Assembly: GCA_009746045.1 (NCBI GenBank)
Contig: RPFO01000389.1
Coordinates: 1,563,982 to 1,595,981, forward strand
Length of the DNA: 32,000 nucleotides
Direction of reading: 5' to 3'
Source of the DNA: Mesostigma viride
Taxonomy: Eukaryota > Streptophyta > Mesostigmatophyceae > Mesostigmatales > Mesostigmataceae
In this document: positions 29,901-32,000 of the stretch, in pieces
Layout: every line of letters begins with the position of its first letter
Position numbering within the stretch: the stretch's first letter is position 1
Notes under the pieces: model-generated
Databases searched by the model: none
What the model saw: only the letters and a program-made list of their open reading frames with translations
Told to the model about the DNA's origin: nothing
Made by a program: the position numbers and the translations under genes

Positions 29901-32000
29901 CTGGCTTCTGCATCCATGGAGGAATGGACGCCTATGCATGCTCCTGCAGCAAGAGAAAGGCCGAGATAATCGTGCTGTGCTTATGTGATATTTCTAGTGA
30001 AGCAAACTTCTTGTTGTCCTAATATATGACCAGGGTCATCCTCAATATTAACCCAGGTGTTGGGGGAGTGCAGGGAAATGGCAGGTAGATGAATAAACAC
30101 ATCGGCGAGCTGAAAAACGACCTGTTCCTAACTGTCAGCATGCCATGCTTTGAGCCACCAGCATGTAGTTGGATACTACCCAAAACCAGGCAAATACGCC
30201 CTAGACAGCAAACGCCAGGGGACATCTACACCCCAAGGTGCAAGATTGCCCATGGCTGTGTTTGAGAGGCAGACTTTGCACTCGTATTGCATCTAGGAAT
30301 GGCCAGGCGCCGCGTAATATCCGCAGGAAAAATGCGTCTGTTCACACACATGCACACGAACAAACTGAGGGGGGCCCAAGAAATGATGAACATGGCCTCA
30401 GGATGATATTAGGCAATAGGCTAGGCAACTGCAGGCCTAGTCAGTTGGGCGATGGCAATGTGTGTGGGGGGGAAGCTTGTTCATTGCACACAGGCAGGTC
30501 TGTGAGGATACGACCCACGCGTTCCAGACGTTGACCTTGTTGGCGTACAGCATGTGCACCAAGCGGATGAAGGAGATCAGCCAGGTGACTACGGCTGTCG
30601 GCGTAGTTGACCACAGGCAGGGAGGTGGCATACGACAGGTTGTGCACACAAGAAGCACGAGCGACAAGCAATGGCCAACCACATGTACAAGTGGGGGGCA
30701 CAGCACCAATGGCATCATAACCCTGGAAAACAAGAACAGGCATACAGTAGGCGCAAAGAAAGGGGCATACATGGGCAAGCCAATAACCCATGCCCATCAT
30801 ATTTGAATGATGGAGGGCTGTTTCTGGATGGGAGCAGTAGCTAGGGGATTATAAAGGAGGACAGCGTAGGGCGCCTCCAGGCACTAACCTGCTACAGGTA
30901 ATGTTGAGGGAAACAAACGGAGAGCACAAGAGAACGGAAAAGATTTTAAATTTGCAAATGACCCAAGTTGGCTGGTGGGATGGTGACACAACCAGACAAC
31001 TTGACGCCCCGCTGCGAATGGGGGCAAGTCAAGCACACTGGCAAATGCACGTGCATACACACACATGGACGAGCACGCGCAAACACACACACACACAGGG
31101 GGGGGGAGCCAGCTCCCAGATCCACAAGCAACAGACAGACCCTTTGCAAACGGTTTGTGCTTTGGAGATGCAACGTCGCACAAGCATCAAGTGAAGGCAG
31201 CGCCATTCCAACTATGGTAAATGACTCTACCTGCTTACTGTAATCAAACCCTGGCAATATGTTTATCATCTCCTTGTTCGAAAAATGTCCATCATGAGCC
31301 CCCTCCCCAAAATAGCTCCGAAGCTTTCCAAGGTCTTCCGTGGACCACACCATCAGTATGCCTGCACATCCTTCCCTGACCAGCGCTACCTAACGGCAGG
31401 AGCCTCACAATCTGCCACATGCTGCTGGCACAACCACTAGACTGGTATTACCAAAAGCAGTAGTGGGTGGTGGCATGCTGGCAAGAGCAACAGGTCGCAT
31501 ATTCCCTCGATTAAGAGATTCTGATTAGAGCAATACTGGTAGTTACTGCCACTGAGAGTGCCAATACTACATCTGGCGATATTAGTACTGATAATGGTAT
31601 TCTGACAGTGCTCTTGTAATAGTTCTAGAGCTCCTCTACTAGTGCTCTGCTAAGAATAATGTCACAAGTGCTGCTGCTGCTGCTACAATTACTGCAATAA
31701 CTAGTACTAGTGTTACTTACAAACTATATTGCCATGATCACCTTACCATGGTTACACAAAGTTGCTCTCAATAACAACCCCATATCAACTCCACTCAGCC
31801 ACCCACAAATATCCCCACAACATGCCTCCCGAGCAGCAAGCCTAACCATGGACCTACCCACGACGACCACGAAGATGAACTCGGTCTTCTTCTGGTACTG
31901 GCGGTAGTCAGCCATGATGGAGAACACCAGCATTGCCACAAACTGCCAGCAAATGCCACGGCCAGGAACGAATGCCCACATCATTTCAGGTGGAGCGGGC
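26732..32000 (-). CDS. MARVEL/synaptogyrin-like tetraspan membrane protein gene (5' end beyond window)
   Basis: Exons on the minus strand, assembled by splice sites and phase: 32000-31858, (31361-31239, optional), 30594-30515, 29484-29353 and 26902-26732, giving at least about 175 residues. Hydrophobic segments in order are ICWQFVAMLVFSIMAD, FIFVVVV joined to VVTWLISFIRLVHML, YGSLGVLMAIGFVTAAVEC, and AFSFLLSACLVWSTFLA. A cysteine-bearing loop lies between TM3 and TM4, and a polar tail ends QLQPMSSL. The RAAS|AFSF join and W-D/E start of TM3 resemble the synaptogyrin/MARVEL fold, four-helix proteins of vesicle and plasma membranes. This is a family-level guess from shape and short motifs. The first ATG seen is 31984-31982, but the frame is open to the window edge. 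Confidence 0.6.
27035..27089. repeat. Hairpin followed by (TTAA)9
   Basis: CACGTAAC (27035-27042), loop GCT, GTTACGTG (27046-27053), then nine TTAA units to 27089. It lies in the last intron of the membrane-protein gene, downstream (plus strand) of a CCATC/CCCAT repeat. Confidence 0.75.
27340..27353. repeat. 5' subterminal palindrome of copy 2
   Basis: GCCGATGCATCGGC, 47 bp inside the left end, the same offset as in copy 1 where the sequence is GCCGACACGTCGGC. Confidence 0.55.
28955..28968. repeat. 3' subterminal hairpin of copy 2
   Basis: GCCGATTTATCGGC, 22 bp inside the right end, the same offset as in copy 1. Arms GCCGAT/ATCGGC are complementary. Confidence 0.55.
29353..29484 (-). CDS. 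Membrane-protein exon C (TM3)
   Basis: 132 nt, 44 codons, phase 0 at both ends. It starts DVALYGSLGVLMAIG after CGCTCAG and ends KPRAAS before the strong donor GTGAGT. Confidence 0.65.
30515..30594 (-). CDS. Membrane-protein exon B
   Basis: Acceptor GCCGACAG (ending 30595); encodes VVTWLISFIRLVHML and YANKVNVWNAW. The end is chosen at GTCGTA so that exon C joins in frame. The better-looking donor GTGGGT six bases earlier would break the frame with that acceptor, so this junction is the weakest. Confidence 0.55.
31239..31361 (-). CDS. Optional cassette exon, EF-hand-like
   Basis: 123 nt between acceptor GATGTGCAG (31370-31362) and donor GTAAGC (31238-31233), phase 1 at both ends, so inclusion or skipping keeps the frame. 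It encodes 41 residues with EDLGKLRSYF and GEGAHDGHFSNKEMINIL; the latter resembles a degenerate EF-hand loop (E-x-A-x-D-G-x-F-x-x-x-E). Skipping gives a continuous TM2, so this may be alternative or a chance exon. Confidence 0.4.
31858..32000 (-). CDS. Membrane-protein exon A (partial)
   Basis: Encodes MMWAFVPGRGICWQF (ATG 31984) through TEFIFVVVV. It ends phase 1 before the donor GTAGGT at 31857-31852. Confidence 0.65.

Overview
The window looks like nuclear DNA of a eukaryote, most likely a green alga. The only well-supported cellular gene is split by GT-AG introns, has G/C-ending codons and ends in the TGTAA poly(A) signal typical of chlorophytes. The rest is repeats and transposons. There are no bacterial operons, no recognisable tRNA or rRNA gene and no CRISPR array. 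The lineage call is an inference.

Layout. 1-563 (minus) is a frameshifted unknown ORF running off the left edge. 564-5571 holds short candidate exons, GC-rich inverted repeats, an uninterrupted (CATC)122 array and several hairpins, with no firm gene. 5572-7278 is a 1.7-kb non-autonomous DNA transposon flanked by TTAA (piggyBac-like). 7414-10582 is a complete, young LTR retrotransposon on the minus strand with a 5-bp target duplication GATAC. It encodes a zinc-knuckle Gag and one small ORF but no pol. 10640-11760 contains two higher-order satellites (about 282-296 bp with 51-bp palindromes, and 86 bp with an ABAB order). 11761-15940 is intergenic with a 600-bp CT tract, 50-bp and 15-bp tandem repeats, a cruciform and two weak exon candidates. 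16114-18638 holds frameshifted ORFs of unknown family. 19919-25338 is a dead non-LTR retrotransposon (ORF1, APE endonuclease, reverse transcriptase, (TTAACAAA)n tail) whose ORF1 was split by a 388-bp MITE with a TA duplication.

26644-32000 (minus) is the 3' part of a tetraspan MARVEL/synaptogyrin-like membrane protein gene. I assembled it from four exons plus one optional cassette exon. Its last intron contains the second piggyBac-like copy and a hairpin-(TTAA)n repeat.

The genes do not form a pathway. The coherent story is nested mobile DNA: a MITE inside a LINE, a piggyBac-like element inside an intron, and a gag-only LTR element that must borrow pol in trans. I see no convincing new defence or metabolic system. 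The best candidates for novelty are the small ORF of the gag-only element, the covarying hairpins of the piggyBac-like family, the hairpin-(TTAA)n family and the cassette exon of the membrane-protein gene.
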